A DNA stretch of 64,000 nucleotides from Rhodoferax sp. (GCF_028688795.1 NZ_JAQTXM010000001.1:186001-250000), one strand, 5' to 3'. Positions 45,119-55,150 are shown, numbered from the stretch's first letter. Notes: generated by a model from the letters alone, not told the origin. Numbers and translations are program-made.

Positions 45119-46387
45119 TCAGGCGGAAGCCTGATCAAGACCAAATGCTTTGTGCAAGGCCTTGACGGCAAGCTCCATGTATTTCTCGTCAATCACCACC
45201 GAGGTCTTGATTTCGCTGGTGGAAATCATCTGGATGTTGATGCCTTCTTCACTCAGCACGCGGAACATGGTGCTGGCCACGCCAACGTGGCTGCGCATGC
45301 CGATGCCGACGATGGACACCTTGCAAATCTTGGTGTCGCCCACCACTTCTTGTGCGCCCAGCTTGGGCACCACCACGTTCTTCAGCAAATCCATGGTCTT
45401 GGCGTAGTCGCCATGATTCACGGTGAAGCTGAAGTCGGTTTTGCCGTCTTTGCTGATGTTCTGGATGATCATGTCGACTTCGACATTGGCATCGGCCACG
45501 GCACCCAGAATCTGGTACGCAATGCCGGGCTTGTCGGGCACGCCCAACACTGAAATTTTGGTCTCGTCGCGGGTGAACGCGATGCCTGAAACGATGGCTT
45601 GCTCCATGTGTTCGTCTTCCTCAAAAGTGATCAGGGTGCCAGATTTGGCTTCTTCATTGATGTCGATGTCCCACGGCGTGAAACTTGACAGTACACGCAG
45701 TTTGACCTTGTATTTGCCAGCAAATTCCACCGAGCGGATTTGCAGCACCTTGGAGCCCATGGAGGCCATCTCCAGCATTTCTTCAAAGCTCACCGTGTGC
45801 AGACGCCGCGCATCAGGCACCACGCGTGGGTCGGTGGTGTAGACGCCGTCCACATCGGTGAAGATCAGGCATTCGTCAGCCTTCATGGCCGCAGCCACAG
45901 CCACAGCGGAGGTGTCCGAACCACCACGGCCCAGCGTGGTGATGTTGCCAACATCGTCCAGGCCCTGAAAACCGGTCACGATGACCACGCGGCCGGCTTC
46001 CAGGTCAGCGCGCACTTTTTGGTCGTCAATCGACTCGATGCGGGCCTTGGTGTAAGCGCTGTTGGTGCGAATGGGCACTTGCCAGCCGGCATAGCTGACC
46101 GATTCGACCCCCTGCGCTTGCAGGGCAATTGCCAGCAAGGCGCTTGAGGCCTGCTCGCCGGTTGCGGCCAGCATGTCCAGCTCGCGGTAATAGGCGTCAG
46201 AAAAGGAAGACGGCGCCAGCTCTTTGGCCAGGCCCAGCAGGCGGTTGGTTTCGCCACTCATGGCGCTGGGCACCACCACCATCTGGTGGCCGGCGCGGGC
46301 CCACTTGGCCACGCGTTTGGCTACATTGCTGATGCGCTCAGTAGAGCCCATCGAGGTGCCGCCGTATTTATGAACAATCAATGACAT
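45119..46387 (-). CDS. lysC: Aspartate kinase
   Basis: First enzyme of the aspartate pathway (Lys, Met, Thr, diaminopimelate), 422 aa. The kinase domain has [42 protein letters not shown] (adjacent pieces) and [16 protein letters not shown]. Two C-terminal ACT domains (about 265-335 and 345-415: [20 protein letters not shown]) give feedback control by Lys/Thr. The length and single-chain form match betaproteobacterial LysC. It is followed downstream by tRNA-Ser and preceded by tilS in the same direction. Confidence 0.97.
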   Translation of the reverse strand: MSLIVHKYGGTSMGSTERISNVAKRVAKWARAGHQMVVVPSAMSGETNRLLGLAKELAPSSFSDAYYRELDMLAATGEQASSALLAIALQAQGVESVSYAGWQVPIRTNSAYTKARIESIDDQKVRADLEAGRVVIVTGFQGLDDVGNITTLGRGGSDTSAVAVAAAMKADECLIFTDVDGVYTTDPRVVPDARRLHTVSFEEMLEMASMGSKVLQIRSVEFAGKYKVKLRVLSSFTPWDIDINEEAKSGTLITFEEDEHMEQAIVSGIAFTRDETKISVLGVPDKPGIAYQILGAVADANVEVDMIIQNISKDGKTDFSFTVNHGDYAKTMDLLKNVVVPKLGAQEVVGDTKICKVSIVGIGMRSHVGVASTMFRVLSEEGINIQMISTSEIKTSVVIDEKYMELAVKALHKAFGLDQASA

Positions 46388-46405
46388 GAAGGGGTTTGAG
46401 GTGGG

Positions 46406-47365
46406 TTAGAAAAGCTTCGGATTGTACCAATCGAGGCCTTTCCCACGCCTGACACACAGGCCCTGCCCGACCTTCAGTTGCAGTTGGTGGCCTCGCGTGC
46501 GACAGGCGGCAAGCTGCGCCATCAGTTCATCCAGCTGAGCGGTTGTGGGGGTGGCGTGGTGCACGCTCAGCAACCAATGGCGCAACACATTCGCCAGCCG
46601 CGGCGGGCTCAAATTTTGCAGCGCCTTGATGTCGGGCGGCACGCCCATGCGCAGCAAGTCTTCGGCGGCCACCTCAACCAGCAAGGCTTGCGCCTGCGCC
46701 GCATGGCGGCTGCTGCGGGCAAAGGTGTCGCGAAACTGCGGAAAACACGCCTGGAGCGCCGGCAACACGCGGGCCCGGATGCGGTTGCGGGTGAAGCGCT
46801 CATCGACATTGCTGGGGTCTTCAATGAAGCTTGCACCTTGCGCCTGCAGCCAAGCGCGAATGTCGGCACTGCTGACTTGCAGCAACGGGCGGCAATAGCT
46901 CAGGCCGCCGCGCTGCCAGAGCGCTGCCATGGCGCTGAGGCCGGGCAAGCCGGCACCGCGGCTCAGGGCCAGCAGCAGGGTTTCTACCTGGTCGTCTGCG
47001 TGCTGTGCAATTGCTATTGTTTGAATAGCTACTTGCGCATTATTTATAAGGGTTACAGCCTCAAAAGCCATATAACGTGCATGCCGTGCAGCGGCTTCAG
47101 GGCTTTGCCCCGGGGCATGGCGGGCATCCACTTTTTGCACCACCAGCGGCACACCCAGCGCGGCGCAAAAGTGTTGGCAGTGCCGCTCAAATTCGTCCCC
47201 GGCCGCTTGCAGCCCATGGTGCACATGAACCGCAATGACCTGCCCCGGCCACTTGCGCGCGCAGGCCAACAGCAGCGCCGTGGAATCAGCCCCACCGCTG
47301 TAGGCCACGGCCAACGGCAAGGCGGGCTCGAAGGCAGCAATGGCTTGCTCAAAGGAGCGTGTCAT
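46406..47365 (-). CDS. tilS: tRNA(Ile)-lysidine synthetase
   Basis: Modifies C34 of tRNA-Ile(CAU) to lysidine so that it reads AUA. 319 aa. The PP-loop is AVAYSGGADSTALLLAC; other motifs are HVHHGLQAAGDEFERHC, HADDQVETLLLALSRGAGL and DPSNVDERFTRNRIRARVLP. Residues about 98-118 (AVTLINNAQVAIQTIA and flanks) are encoded by a dispersed-repeat copy and replace the usual Ala/Leu-rich helix before the HADDQ motif. The frame is kept. Confidence 0.95.
   Translation of the reverse strand: MTRSFEQAIAAFEPALPLAVAYSGGADSTALLLACARKWPGQVIAVHVHHGLQAAGDEFERHCQHFCAALGVPLVVQKVDARHAPGQSPEAAARHARYMAFEAVTLINNAQVAIQTIAIAQHADDQVETLLLALSRGAGLPGLSAMAALWQRGGLSYCRPLLQVSSADIRAWLQAQGASFIEDPSNVDERFTRNRIRARVLPALQACFPQFRDTFARSSRHAAQAQALLVEVAAEDLLRMGVPPDIKALQNLSPPRLANVLRHWLLSVHHATPTTAQLDELMAQLAACRTRGHQLQLKVGQGLCVRRGKGLDWYNPKLF
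47009..47072 (-). repeat. Dispersed repeat, copy 8, in frame inside tilS
   Basis: Reverse complement GAGGCTGTAACCCTTATAAA then TAATGCGCAAGTAGCTATTC. Translates to AVTLINNAQVAIQTIA in the tilS frame, 10 of 16 residues identical to the copy in hpnE. Confidence 0.8.
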
Positions 47366-47412
47366 AAGCGACGCAGTGGATGGGTCATTCCCGTTCGGAA
47401 ACGACAGACAGT

Positions 47413-48390
47413 CTATTTGCCAGTGGTTTTGGTGTCGGTGAAGCGGCCATAACTTTGCAACCGGTCATAACGCCGGCTCAGCAGGTCTTCGATTTTCAAG
47501 TCGCTGACCTGGCGGAAGGCATCGGTCAAGGCTCGCTTGAGAAAAGCCGCCATTTGTTTCGGGTCACGGTGTGCGCCGCCAACCGGCTCGTTGACGATCT
47601 TGTCGATGACACCCAGCGCCTTCAGGCGGTGCGCCGTGATGCCCAGGGCGTCTGCGGCTTCCTGCGCCTTGTCAGCAGTTTTCCACAAAATAGAGGCGCA
47701 GCCTTCAGGGCTGATCACCGAGTAGACGGCGTATTGCAGCATCAGCAACTGGTCACCCACAGAAATTGCCAACGCACCACCGGAGCCTCCTTCGCCAATG
47801 ATGGTGACGATGATGGGCACCTCAAGCTGCGCCATCTCGAAGATGTTGCGGCCAATGGCTTCGGCCTGACCGCGTTCTTCGGCATCAATACCAGGGTAAG
47901 CGCCGGGCGTGTCGACAAACGTGAACACCGGTAGCTTGAATTTTTCGGCAGTCTTCATCAGCCTTAGGGCTTTGCGGTAGCCCTCGGGCTTGCTCATGCC
48001 AAAGTTTCGCAGGCCACGCTCTTTGGTGTCGCGGCCCTTTTGCTGGCCAATCACCATGCAGGGCGTGCCGTTGAAGCGGGCCAGACCGCCGACGATGCTC
48101 AAGTCATCTGAAAAATGGCGGTCGCCATGCAGCTCGACAAAATGCGTGAACAACTCGTTCACATAATCCATGGTGTAGGGGCGCTCGGCATGGCGGGCAA
48201 TCTTGGTGATCTGCCAGGGCGTCAAATCACTGTAGATGTCTTTGGTGAGCTGCTGGCTTTTTTTGGCCAGCTGGCTGATTTCAGCCGAGATATCGACCGC
48301 TGATTCGGTCTGCACGTAGCGCAGCTCTTCAATCTTGTTTTCCAGCTCGGCAATCGGGGTCTCGAAATCGAGGAAAGTTTTTTTAGCCAA
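47413..48390 (-). CDS. accA: Acetyl-CoA carboxylase carboxyltransferase, alpha subunit
   Basis: Alpha subunit of the carboxyltransferase that makes malonyl-CoA for fatty-acid synthesis, 325 aa. The start [20 protein letters not shown] is typical, and the CoA-binding core includes [60 protein letters not shown] and [20 protein letters not shown]. It functions with AccD, encoded elsewhere. The neighbours (glycosylase upstream, tilS downstream) follow the usual Burkholderiales order. Confidence 0.97.
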   Translation of the reverse strand: MAKKTFLDFETPIAELENKIEELRYVQTESAVDISAEISQLAKKSQQLTKDIYSDLTPWQITKIARHAERPYTMDYVNELFTHFVELHGDRHFSDDLSIVGGLARFNGTPCMVIGQQKGRDTKERGLRNFGMSKPEGYRKALRLMKTAEKFKLPVFTFVDTPGAYPGIDAEERGQAEAIGRNIFEMAQLEVPIIVTIIGEGGSGGALAISVGDQLLMLQYAVYSVISPEGCASILWKTADKAQEAADALGITAHRLKALGVIDKIVNEPVGGAHRDPKQMAAFLKRALTDAFRQVSDLKIEDLLSRRYDRLQSYGRFTDTKTTGK

Positions 48391-48483
48391 AACGGGCTCC
48401 TGTTAAACGATTGGGAATCAAACGCTTGTGCACGTTTTTATTTCCCAACAATGACGGACATTTGTTAGCTTCAAATAAACGGT

Positions 48484-49161
48484 TTAGTATTCCACCGGCA
48501 CCGGGTCCAACGAGCGCCAAATATACCAAGTTGCCACCGTGCGATACGGCGCCCAGGCCAGCGCCACTTCACGCGCGTCGCTGCGGCTGACCACGTCGCC
48601 CGAAAAATAGCTCTTGCTGATGCCGTTGATCAGGCCCACATCATCGAGCGGTAAAACGTTCGGGCGCATCAGGTGAAAGATCAAAAACATCTCGGCGGTC
48701 CAGCGGCCAATGCCACGAATGGCCACCAGCTCGTCAATGATGGCCTCGTCGTCCATGGCGCCCCAGGCGTCTTCATGAACCGCGCCATTGTCGAAATGCA
48801 GCGCCAGATCGACCAGGTATTCGACCTTGCGCACACTCAAGCCAGCTGCGCGCATGTCGTCAATCTTGAGCTTGAGCACCTGCGACGGGCAAATTTGCTC
48901 TGGCAACTTGGCAAAGCGGTCCCACACCGTTTGTGCCGCCTTGACCGAGATTTGCTGGCCCACCACACTGCGCGCCAGCGTGGCAAACGCATCGCCCCGG
49001 CTTTGCAGGCAAGCTTGGCCAAACTGCGGAATCAGCCGCTTCATGACGCGGTCTTTCTTCATCAGATGCTTGCAGGCCTCGGACCAATAGAGCGGTGCCG
49101 TGGCATCAAATACTATTGTTTTTGTAGCTGCTTGCGCTTTAATAGCAGGGGCTACAGGCAT
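48484..49161 (-). CDS. DNA-3-methyladenine glycosylase (AlkA/HhH-GPD type)
   Basis: Base-excision repair glycosylase, 225 aa. It has the helix-hairpin-helix ELVAIRGIGRWTAEMFLIFH and catalytic Asp in NVLPLDDVGLINGI; ATLARSVVGQQISVKAAQTV is conserved in the short AlkA family lacking the N-terminal domain. The first residues MPVAPAIKAQAATKTIV, including the start codon, are encoded by a dispersed-repeat copy, so the repeat appears to have become the 5' end of the gene; an alternative start further in is not evident before LYWSEACKHLMKKD. Confidence 0.92.
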   Translation of the reverse strand: MPVAPAIKAQAATKTIVFDATAPLYWSEACKHLMKKDRVMKRLIPQFGQACLQSRGDAFATLARSVVGQQISVKAAQTVWDRFAKLPEQICPSQVLKLKIDDMRAAGLSVRKVEYLVDLALHFDNGAVHEDAWGAMDDEAIIDELVAIRGIGRWTAEMFLIFHLMRPNVLPLDDVGLINGISKSYFSGDVVSRSDAREVALAWAPYRTVATWYIWRSLDPVPVEY

Positions 49162-49166
49162 AAAAC
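49106..49166 (-). repeat. Dispersed repeat, copy 9, at the 5' end of the glycosylase gene
   Basis: Reverse complement TTTTATGCCTGTAGCCCCTG then CTATTAAAGCGCAAGCAGCT ACAAAAACAATAG. It provides the ATG and the first 17 codons, read as PVAPAIKAQAATKTIV in the same phase as copies 5, 8, 10 and 11. Confidence 0.78.
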
Positions 49167-49207
49167 ACCCCTAACTTCATAAAAAGACCGGCATCGCGCG
49201 ATCAACA

Positions 49208-50584
49208 TCATTTGGTGGCTTCCCAAGTGGTGCCCGTGGCCGAGTCTTTCAGCACGATGCCCTGGGCCAGCAAGTCTTGGCGAATGCGATCGGCCTCGGC
49301 GAAGTTCTTCGCGGCCTTGGCGGCAGCACGCTCAGTAATGCGCTGGGAAATGGTGTCTTCGCTCACAGTCGCGCCAGACTGCAGGTAGGCCTTGGGGTCG
49401 TCCTGCAACAGCCCCAGGCAGCCACCCAGCGCCTTGAGCAAGCCGGACAAGGCAGCAGAGCGGGTGCGATTGACTTCACCGGCCAACTCAAACAGCACGG
49501 CCACCGCCTCGGGCGAGCCAAAATCTTCGTCCATGGCCGCCTTGAAGCGTGCGGCAAAGGGGTCAGCCCAGTCCATCGCCACGACTTCAGGCGGCACCAG
49601 ATCAAGGGCTGTGTAGAGGCGCTTGAGCGACTGGCGGGCATCTTCCAAATGCACGTCGCTGTAATTCAGGGCGCTGCGATAGTGCGCGCGCACAATGAAA
49701 AAACGCAGGGTCTGGGCATCAAAGCGGGCCAGAATTTCACGAATGGTGAAAAAATTGCCCAGGCTTTTGGACATCTTTTCGTTGTCGCGTGTGACAAAGC
49801 CGTTGTGCATCCAAATCTGAGCCAAGGGTTTGCCGCTGGCGCCTTCACTCTGGGCAATTTCGTTTTCGTGATGCGGAAACTGCAGGTCGGCCCCGCCGCC
49901 ATGAATGTCCACCGTCTGGCCCAGCAACTCGCCACACATGGCTGAGCATTCAATGTGCCAGCCCGGGCGGCCCAAGCCATAGGCACTGTCCCATTTGGCG
50001 TCATCAGGCTCGGTCGGTTTGGCCGACTTCCAGAGCACAAAGTCCAGCGGGTTTTCTTTGCCGTCGGCCACAGCCACACGCTCACCGGCGCGTAGCTCGT
50101 CCAACGATTTGCCGCTGAGCTTGCCGTAGCCTGGGAATTTGCGCACGGCAAAATTCACATCGCCCGCGCCATCCTGGTAGGCCAGACCTTTTTGCTCAAG
50201 CTGACCAATCAGCTTGAGCATGGACGGCACGTAATCGGTGGCGCGTGGCTCCAGTGTGGGGCGCAAGATGCCAAGGGCATCGGCGTCCTGATGCAGCGCA
50301 TCCACCATGCGGTCGGTCAGAGCGCGAATGGATTCGCCATTCTCCAGCGCGCGTTTGATGATCTTGTCGTCAATGTCAGTCACATTACGCACATGGGTCA
50401 CGCGCAGGCCGCTGACCTCAAGCCAGCGTCGGACCAGGTCAAACGCCATCATGGAGCGCGCGTGGCCCAGGTGACACAGGTCGTACACCGTCATGCCGCA
50501 GACATACATGCGCACATGGCCGGGCTCAAGCGGCGAAAAGGGCTGCAAATCACGCAGCAGCGTGTTGTAGATGCGCAAACTCAT
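49208..50584 (-). CDS. cysS: Cysteinyl-tRNA synthetase
   Basis: Class I aminoacyl-tRNA synthetase charging tRNA-Cys, 458 aa. The zinc ligands and HIGH motif are in [19 protein letters not shown], with further zinc ligands in [10 protein letters not shown] and FPHHENE; the KMSKS loop is [14 protein letters not shown]. The C-terminal part is a DALR anticodon-binding domain. It is divergent from the TPR gene; TACAAT at 50668-50673 may be a -10 element for the latter. Confidence 0.97.
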   Translation of the reverse strand: MSLRIYNTLLRDLQPFSPLEPGHVRMYVCGMTVYDLCHLGHARSMMAFDLVRRWLEVSGLRVTHVRNVTDIDDKIIKRALENGESIRALTDRMVDALHQDADALGILRPTLEPRATDYVPSMLKLIGQLEQKGLAYQDGAGDVNFAVRKFPGYGKLSGKSLDELRAGERVAVADGKENPLDFVLWKSAKPTEPDDAKWDSAYGLGRPGWHIECSAMCGELLGQTVDIHGGGADLQFPHHENEIAQSEGASGKPLAQIWMHNGFVTRDNEKMSKSLGNFFTIREILARFDAQTLRFFIVRAHYRSALNYSDVHLEDARQSLKRLYTALDLVPPEVVAMDWADPFAARFKAAMDEDFGSPEAVAVLFELAGEVNRTRSAALSGLLKALGGCLGLLQDDPKAYLQSGATVSEDTISQRITERAAAKAAKNFAEADRIRQDLLAQGIVLKDSATGTTWEATK

Positions 50585-50749
50585 GTATCGATCAAAATCC
50601 GGTGGTGGGGTGGGAAGGTAGCGCCTTCAGCAGGCCGTAAAGGAGGGGCAAAAAACACTGCCTCGGCTACAATGCACAGCAGTATAAAGCCCTGCCCCAG
50701 TCTCGTATCCCGCAGGTCAACCTCCCCAAATTCACCTTCTCTGCCCATC

Positions 50750-51817
50750 ATGCACGCTCGTTCAGTTCTTTTCAAAGCCCTACGCCTGCTGACTTTGGTG
50801 GGGGCCTGCACCGCGCTTTCCAGCCACGCCGACGATTACACCGACATCAGCCAACTGCTGCGCGCCAACAAGTTCCCTGAGGCCATGACCCGGGTCGACA
50901 GCCAGCTGGCAGCAAAACCAGCCGACCCGCAGCTGCGGTTTCTCAAGGGCGTGATCCAGCGCAATCTTGGCAAGCAAGACGATGCCATTGCCACATTCAC
51001 CAAGCTCACCGAAGACTACCCGGAACTCCCCGAGCCCTACAACAACCTGGCCGTGCTGTATGCAGGCCAAGGCCAGTACGACAAGGCACGGGTCGCGCTT
51101 GAAATGGCGATCCGCACCAACCCGAGCTACGCCACCGCCCATGAAAACATTGGCGACGTGTATGCCCGGCTGGCCAGCCAGGCCTACAACAAGGCCTTGC
51201 AACTTGACAACAACAATGCCGCCGTGCCGCCCAAGCTGGCCTTGATTCGCGAGCTTTTCAAGCCCAATTTGCCCACGGCGCGGGCGGCCTCTGCCACACC
51301 CGTCGTTGTCGCTGCGGCCACGCCAGCGCCTGCCGCCAAGCCGGCACCCATCCCAGCGCCAGCAGTTGCTCCGCCAAGCAAACCCGTGGCGACGGTCGTG
51401 CCCGTCAAACCGGCAGCACCGGTGGTAGCACCAACAACCCCTGCCGCCAAACCAGTACCGGTGCCCGCTGAGGCCGACGCAGCCAAGGACGCTGAAGCCG
51501 CCGTGATGGCCTGGGCAAAAGCTTGGGCCGCCAAAGACATGAACGCTTACCTGGGGGCTTACAGCCCTGAGTTCAAGCCAAGTGGCAAACAGTCCCGCAG
51601 CGCATGGGAAAAAGACCGCCGTGATCGCATCATGGGCAAATCGCGCATCAGCCTGACCCTTGACAACATGAGCGCCAAGGTGAATGGCGACGAAGCCGTG
51701 GTCAAGTTCCATCAGGCATACAAGGCCGATGCGCTGTCGGTGGCCAGCCGCAAGACCCTGACCCTCAAGAAACGTGGCAACCGTTGGCTCATCACCCAGG
51801 AATCCACTGGCAATTGA
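50750..51817 (+). CDS. TPR-containing exported protein with NTF2-like C-terminus
   Basis: 355-aa protein with a signal peptide (LFKALRLLTLVGACTALSSHA), TPR repeats (about 30-170: FLKGVIQRNLGKQDDAIATF, YNNLAVLYAGQGQYDKARVA), a Pro/Ala-rich linker (about 180-245) and a C-terminal domain of about 110 residues (VMAWAKAWAAKDMNAYLGAY, FKPSGKQSRSAWEKDRRDRI) of the Cds6/SnoaL-like type found in L,D-transpeptidase-associated proteins. The same type of domain ends the next gene, so the two probably act together in cell-wall or envelope work. The ATG at 50750 gives a clean signal peptide; the long frame upstream is antisense to cysS. Confidence 0.86.
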   Translation: MHARSVLFKALRLLTLVGACTALSSHADDYTDISQLLRANKFPEAMTRVDSQLAAKPADPQLRFLKGVIQRNLGKQDDAIATFTKLTEDYPELPEPYNNLAVLYAGQGQYDKARVALEMAIRTNPSYATAHENIGDVYARLASQAYNKALQLDNNNAAVPPKLALIRELFKPNLPTARAASATPVVVAAATPAPAAKPAPIPAPAVAPPSKPVATVVPVKPAAPVVAPTTPAAKPVPVPAEADAAKDAEAAVMAWAKAWAAKDMNAYLGAYSPEFKPSGKQSRSAWEKDRRDRIMGKSRISLTLDNMSAKVNGDEAVVKFHQAYKADALSVASRKTLTLKKRGNRWLITQESTGN

Positions 51818-51884
51818 TGCCCGGCGCACCTTTGTCTACTCAACTCATGGCGGCGCTTGCCGCCAGTTTTTTTGACGTCTTTGC

Positions 51885-53138
51885 ATGACGCATGTCACCA
51901 AGATATCCCTGCTTATCATGCGCGGTGCCCTGTTTCTGGCACTGGCGAGCAGCCACGTCCAGGCTCAACCCTGGAAGCCACACGCCAAGTCCGCCAAGAC
52001 ATCAACCGCTGCCGCCCAAACCCCTAAAGGCGGCTTGGCAGAGGCGCGGCTAATCAACATCTACCGTCAAATTGGCAAGGGCGACACGCAAGGCGCCTTG
52101 CGCCAGGCCGAGCAATTGGTCAAAGACTTTCCTAGCTTTGCGCTGGCGCAACTGGTCTACGGTGACTTGTTGTCAGCCCGAACGCGCCCGGTCAAGAATT
52201 TTGGTGATGTGTCACCAGAGCAACTCAAAACAGCAGACGGCGCCTTGAATGAACTCAAGAGCGAGTCCTTGCTGCGGCTCAAGGCGCTGCGCGAGCGCCC
52301 GCCGCTGGGCAGCGTGCCAGCTGAATTTTTGCAACTGTCCCCGAGCAACAAACACGCCATTGCCATTGACGCATCGCGGGCACGGCTGTACCTCTTTGAA
52401 AACCGCGCCACGGGACCTACTCTGGTGGCTGATTACTACATCTCGGTGGGCAAACTGGGGCTGGAGAAAAAGACCGAAGGCGATCAACGCACACCGCTGG
52501 GCGTGTACTTCATCACCAGCCAGCTGGACCCCAAAAGCCTGAAAGACTTTTATGGCTCTGGCGCGTTGCCCATCAATTACCCCAACGTTCTGGACCTCAA
52601 GCGCGGCAAGACCGGCCGCGGTATCTGGCTGCATGGCACGCCGCCAGGGCAGTTTTCACGGGCTCCTTTGGCCAGTGACGGCTGTGTGGTGCTGGCCAAC
52701 CCCGACCTGACTCACTTGGCTCAAACGGTGGAGATTCGCTCGACCCCGGTGCTCATCGCTCACAACCTGAAGTGGGTGCCAGCCCAAACCCAGCAGCCGC
52801 GCAGCCTGGAATTCAAGGGGCATTTGGACGCCTGGCTGAAGGCCAAGTCCAGCGGCAACATGGCGCAGCTCACAGCGTTTTACGCCCCAGACTTCAACAA
52901 CAGCGGCAAAACACTGACTGACTGGTTACCCACTTTGCGCCGTGAAGTCAGCGCCACACGAGGCCGTGCGCTGGAGCTCAAAGATCTGTCCCTGCTACAT
53001 TGGGTGGATGCCAACGAGACCATGGTGGTCACGTTTGGCGAAGTGGCCACCGGCCAGCGTACGGGTTTGACCAAACGCCAATACTGGGCCCGAGAGGGCA
53101 AGCAGTGGCGTATTTTTTACGAAGGAATTGTGGGATGA
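51885..53138 (+). CDS. L,D-transpeptidase family protein
   Basis: 417-aa YkuD-type cell-wall enzyme. A signal peptide (about 1-28, ending SSHVQA) precedes TPR-like helices (about 55-110). The YkuD domain (about 155-300) holds WLHGTPPGQFSRAPLASDGC, with the His and the catalytic Cys; the usual SHGC tetrad reads SDGC here. It should form 3-3 cross-links or attach lipoproteins to peptidoglycan. The last about 110 residues ([35 protein letters not shown]) are an NTF2-like domain like that of the upstream protein. Its stop overlaps ppiA (ATGA). Confidence 0.92.
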   Translation: MTHVTKISLLIMRGALFLALASSHVQAQPWKPHAKSAKTSTAAAQTPKGGLAEARLINIYRQIGKGDTQGALRQAEQLVKDFPSFALAQLVYGDLLSARTRPVKNFGDVSPEQLKTADGALNELKSESLLRLKALRERPPLGSVPAEFLQLSPSNKHAIAIDASRARLYLFENRATGPTLVADYYISVGKLGLEKKTEGDQRTPLGVYFITSQLDPKSLKDFYGSGALPINYPNVLDLKRGKTGRGIWLHGTPPGQFSRAPLASDGCVVLANPDLTHLAQTVEIRSTPVLIAHNLKWVPAQTQQPRSLEFKGHLDAWLKAKSSGNMAQLTAFYAPDFNNSGKTLTDWLPTLRREVSATRGRALELKDLSLLHWVDANETMVVTFGEVATGQRTGLTKRQYWAREGKQWRIFYEGIVG

Positions 53139-53731
53139 ATTTTAAGACTTTTGGCACTCTAGCCCGCGCCTCTATTGCGGTAGCAGCTCTTTTTTCAATA
53201 GCAACCTTGGCGACCGCCGAAAACCTGCAACGGGTTAAATTTGCCACCAGCGCCGGCGATTTCGAGGTAGAGCTCTACCCTGAAAAAGCCCCCAAGACGG
53301 TTGAAAACTTTGTGCAATACGTCAAGGACAAACACTACGACGGCACCATTTTTCACCGTGTGATCAGCAACTTCATGGTGCAAGGCGGCGGCTTTGATGC
53401 CAGCTACGTGCAAAAGCCCACCCGCGCCCCGGTGGTTCATGAAGGCCGCCAGGCGGTCGAGAAGGGCTTGCGAAATACCACGGGCACCTTGGCCATGGCG
53501 CGCACCAATGACCCACAGTCGGCCTCATCGCAATTTTTCATCAACGTCAAAGACAATGCCTTCCTTGATCCGAACGCGCAGTCGTATGGCTACACCGTCT
53601 TTGGTAAAGTCGTCTCTGGCATGGAGGTGATCAACAAGATCAAAGCCACGCCCACTGGCCCCGGCGGCCCCTTTGGCTCTGATGTGCCAAAAACACCCAT
53701 TCTTATCAACTCTGCAACCCTGGTGAAATAA
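53135..53731 (+). CDS. ppiA: Periplasmic peptidyl-prolyl isomerase A
   Basis: Cyclophilin-type cis-trans prolyl isomerase with a signal peptide, 198 aa. Core motifs: [60 protein letters not shown] and [21 protein letters not shown] 53135 overlaps the transpeptidase stop. The signal peptide itself ([16 protein letters not shown]) is encoded by a copy of the dispersed repeat, in the same phase as the inserts in tilS and hpnE. The next gene is its cytoplasmic paralogue ppiB. Confidence 0.95.
   Translation: MNFKTFGTLARASIAVAALFSIATLATAENLQRVKFATSAGDFEVELYPEKAPKTVENFVQYVKDKHYDGTIFHRVISNFMVQGGGFDASYVQKPTRAPVVHEGRQAVEKGLRNTTGTLAMARTNDPQSASSQFFINVKDNAFLDPNAQSYGYTVFGKVVSGMEVINKIKATPTGPGGPFGSDVPKTPILINSATLVK
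53155..53206 (+). repeat. Dispersed repeat, copy 10, encoding the PpiA signal peptide
   Basis: CTCTAGCCCGCGCCTCTATT then GCGGTAGCAGCTCTTTTTTC AATAGC. Aligned over 16 codons with copy 5; the hydrophobic reading [16 protein letters not shown] forms the signal-peptide core. Confidence 0.65.
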
Positions 53732-53733
53732 AC

Positions 53734-54240
53734 ATGAGCAACCCACAAGTCGAACTTCACGTCAAAAACTACGGCGTCATCACTCTTGAACTCGACGCTG
53801 ACAAAGCGCCAAAGTGCACAGCCAATTTTTTGGCCTACGTCAACAAAGGCCACTACAACAACACCATTTTTCACCGCATCATCCCCGGTTTCATGGTGCA
53901 AGGCGGCGGCATGGAGCCCGGCATGGCCCAAAAAGCCTGTGACGCACCGATTGAAAACGAGGCCAACAACGGCCTGAAGAACCTGAACTACACCGTGGCC
54001 ATGGCCCGCACCGGCGACCCGCATTCAGCCACCGCCCAGTTCTTCATCAACATCGCCGACAACACCTTCCTGAACCACACCGCACCCAGCCAGCAAGGTT
54101 GGGGTTATGCCGTGTTTGGCAAAGTGGTGGCAGGTACCGATGTGGTCGACAAGATCAAGGCTGTGAAAACCGGCCGCAAGGGTCACCATGACGACGTGCC
54201 ACTGGAAGACGTGATCATTGAGAAAGCCGTCGCGCTGTAA
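53734..54240 (+). CDS. ppiB: Cytoplasmic peptidyl-prolyl isomerase B
   Basis: Cyclophilin without a signal peptide, 168 aa. Motifs: [60 protein letters not shown] and [20 protein letters not shown]. It lies 2 bases after ppiA, with which it shares the fold, indicating tandem duplication with loss or gain of the export signal. lpxH follows. Confidence 0.96.
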   Translation: MSNPQVELHVKNYGVITLELDADKAPKCTANFLAYVNKGHYNNTIFHRIIPGFMVQGGGMEPGMAQKACDAPIENEANNGLKNLNYTVAMARTGDPHSATAQFFINIADNTFLNHTAPSQQGWGYAVFGKVVAGTDVVDKIKAVKTGRKGHHDDVPLEDVIIEKAVAL

Positions 54241-54329
54241 GCCGCGTCATACCCACCACGCTTGCCTCCAAGCACACCGCCTGTACAACCTGGCCGTGTG
54301 CTTTCTTTGTTTTGGCTGACCCACAGTTC

Positions 54330-55139
54330 ATGACCCATCCGCCTGATCTCCCGGCCCGCGCGGCAATCACCGCCCCGGTGCTCTGGCGGTGCATTGATTT
54401 CATCTCAGACCAGCACTTGCAGGCCAGCCAGCACGCCACGTTTGACGCCTGGCAGCGCTACATGGCGCATACCGAAGCTGATGCGCTGTTCATTCTTGGT
54501 GACTTGTTTGAAGTGTGGGTTGGCGACGACATCACCCAGGCTACAGACGACCCGGAAGGCGCATTTGCGCTGCAATGCCAAAAAGTCATCCAGACGACTG
54601 CTGCGCGCCTGCCGGTGTATTTCATGCACGGCAACCGCGACTTTTTACTGGGGGAAGATTTCGCCAAAAATGGCGGACTTAGCCTGCTGCCTGACCCCAC
54701 CGTGCTGAGCTTTGACGGCCAACGCTGGCTGCTCTCGCATGGCGACGCACTGTGCCTGGGCGACGTGGACTACCAACAATTTCGCCAGCAAGTGCGCAGT
54801 GACGCCTGGAGATGTGCGTTTTTGGCCAAACCATTGGCCGAACGCCAAGCTGTCGCACACGGCCTTCGCGCTCAAAGCGAAGCGCGCAAAACCAGCGGCG
54901 CAAGCTACGCCGATGTCGACACCGCCATGGCCCTGCGATGGCTAAAAACCGCCCAAGCCAACACCCTGATCCACGGCCACACCCATCACCCGGCGGACCA
55001 CACGCTTGGTCAACTTAATGACAAGCCACTGCGACGATTGGTTCTGAGCGACTGGGATGCAGATGCCAAGCCGCCAAGGCTGGAAGTGCTGCGGCTACAG
55101 ACCGGGTCTGCACCCGAACGTTTCACCCCCACAACTTGA
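54330..55139 (+). CDS. lpxH: UDP-2,3-diacylglucosamine diphosphatase
   Basis: Metallophosphoesterase of lipid A synthesis, 269 aa, cleaving UDP-2,3-diacylglucosamine to lipid X. The metal-binding motifs are all present: FISDQHLQAS (normally SDLHL), ILGDLFEVWVGDD, MHGNRDFLLG, LSHGDALCLGD and IHGHTHHPADH. ATG 54330 is chosen; a TTG at 54312 gives six extra residues of no homology. It is last in the cysS-divergent cluster and convergent with the DUF349 gene. Confidence 0.94.
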   Translation: MTHPPDLPARAAITAPVLWRCIDFISDQHLQASQHATFDAWQRYMAHTEADALFILGDLFEVWVGDDITQATDDPEGAFALQCQKVIQTTAARLPVYFMHGNRDFLLGEDFAKNGGLSLLPDPTVLSFDGQRWLLSHGDALCLGDVDYQQFRQQVRSDAWRCAFLAKPLAERQAVAHGLRAQSEARKTSGASYADVDTAMALRWLKTAQANTLIHGHTHHPADHTLGQLNDKPLRRLVLSDWDADAKPPRLEVLRLQTGSAPERFTPTT

Positions 55140-55150
55140 ATCCGCCCGGC

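Noticed and set aside
50192..50749. N-terminal extension of the TPR protein over the cysS region
   Set aside because: Antisense to cysS; the ATG at 50750 begins a proper signal peptide.
54241..54329. Possible terminator between ppiB and lpxH
   Set aside because: No convincing stem with a T-run; the genes may be cotranscribed.
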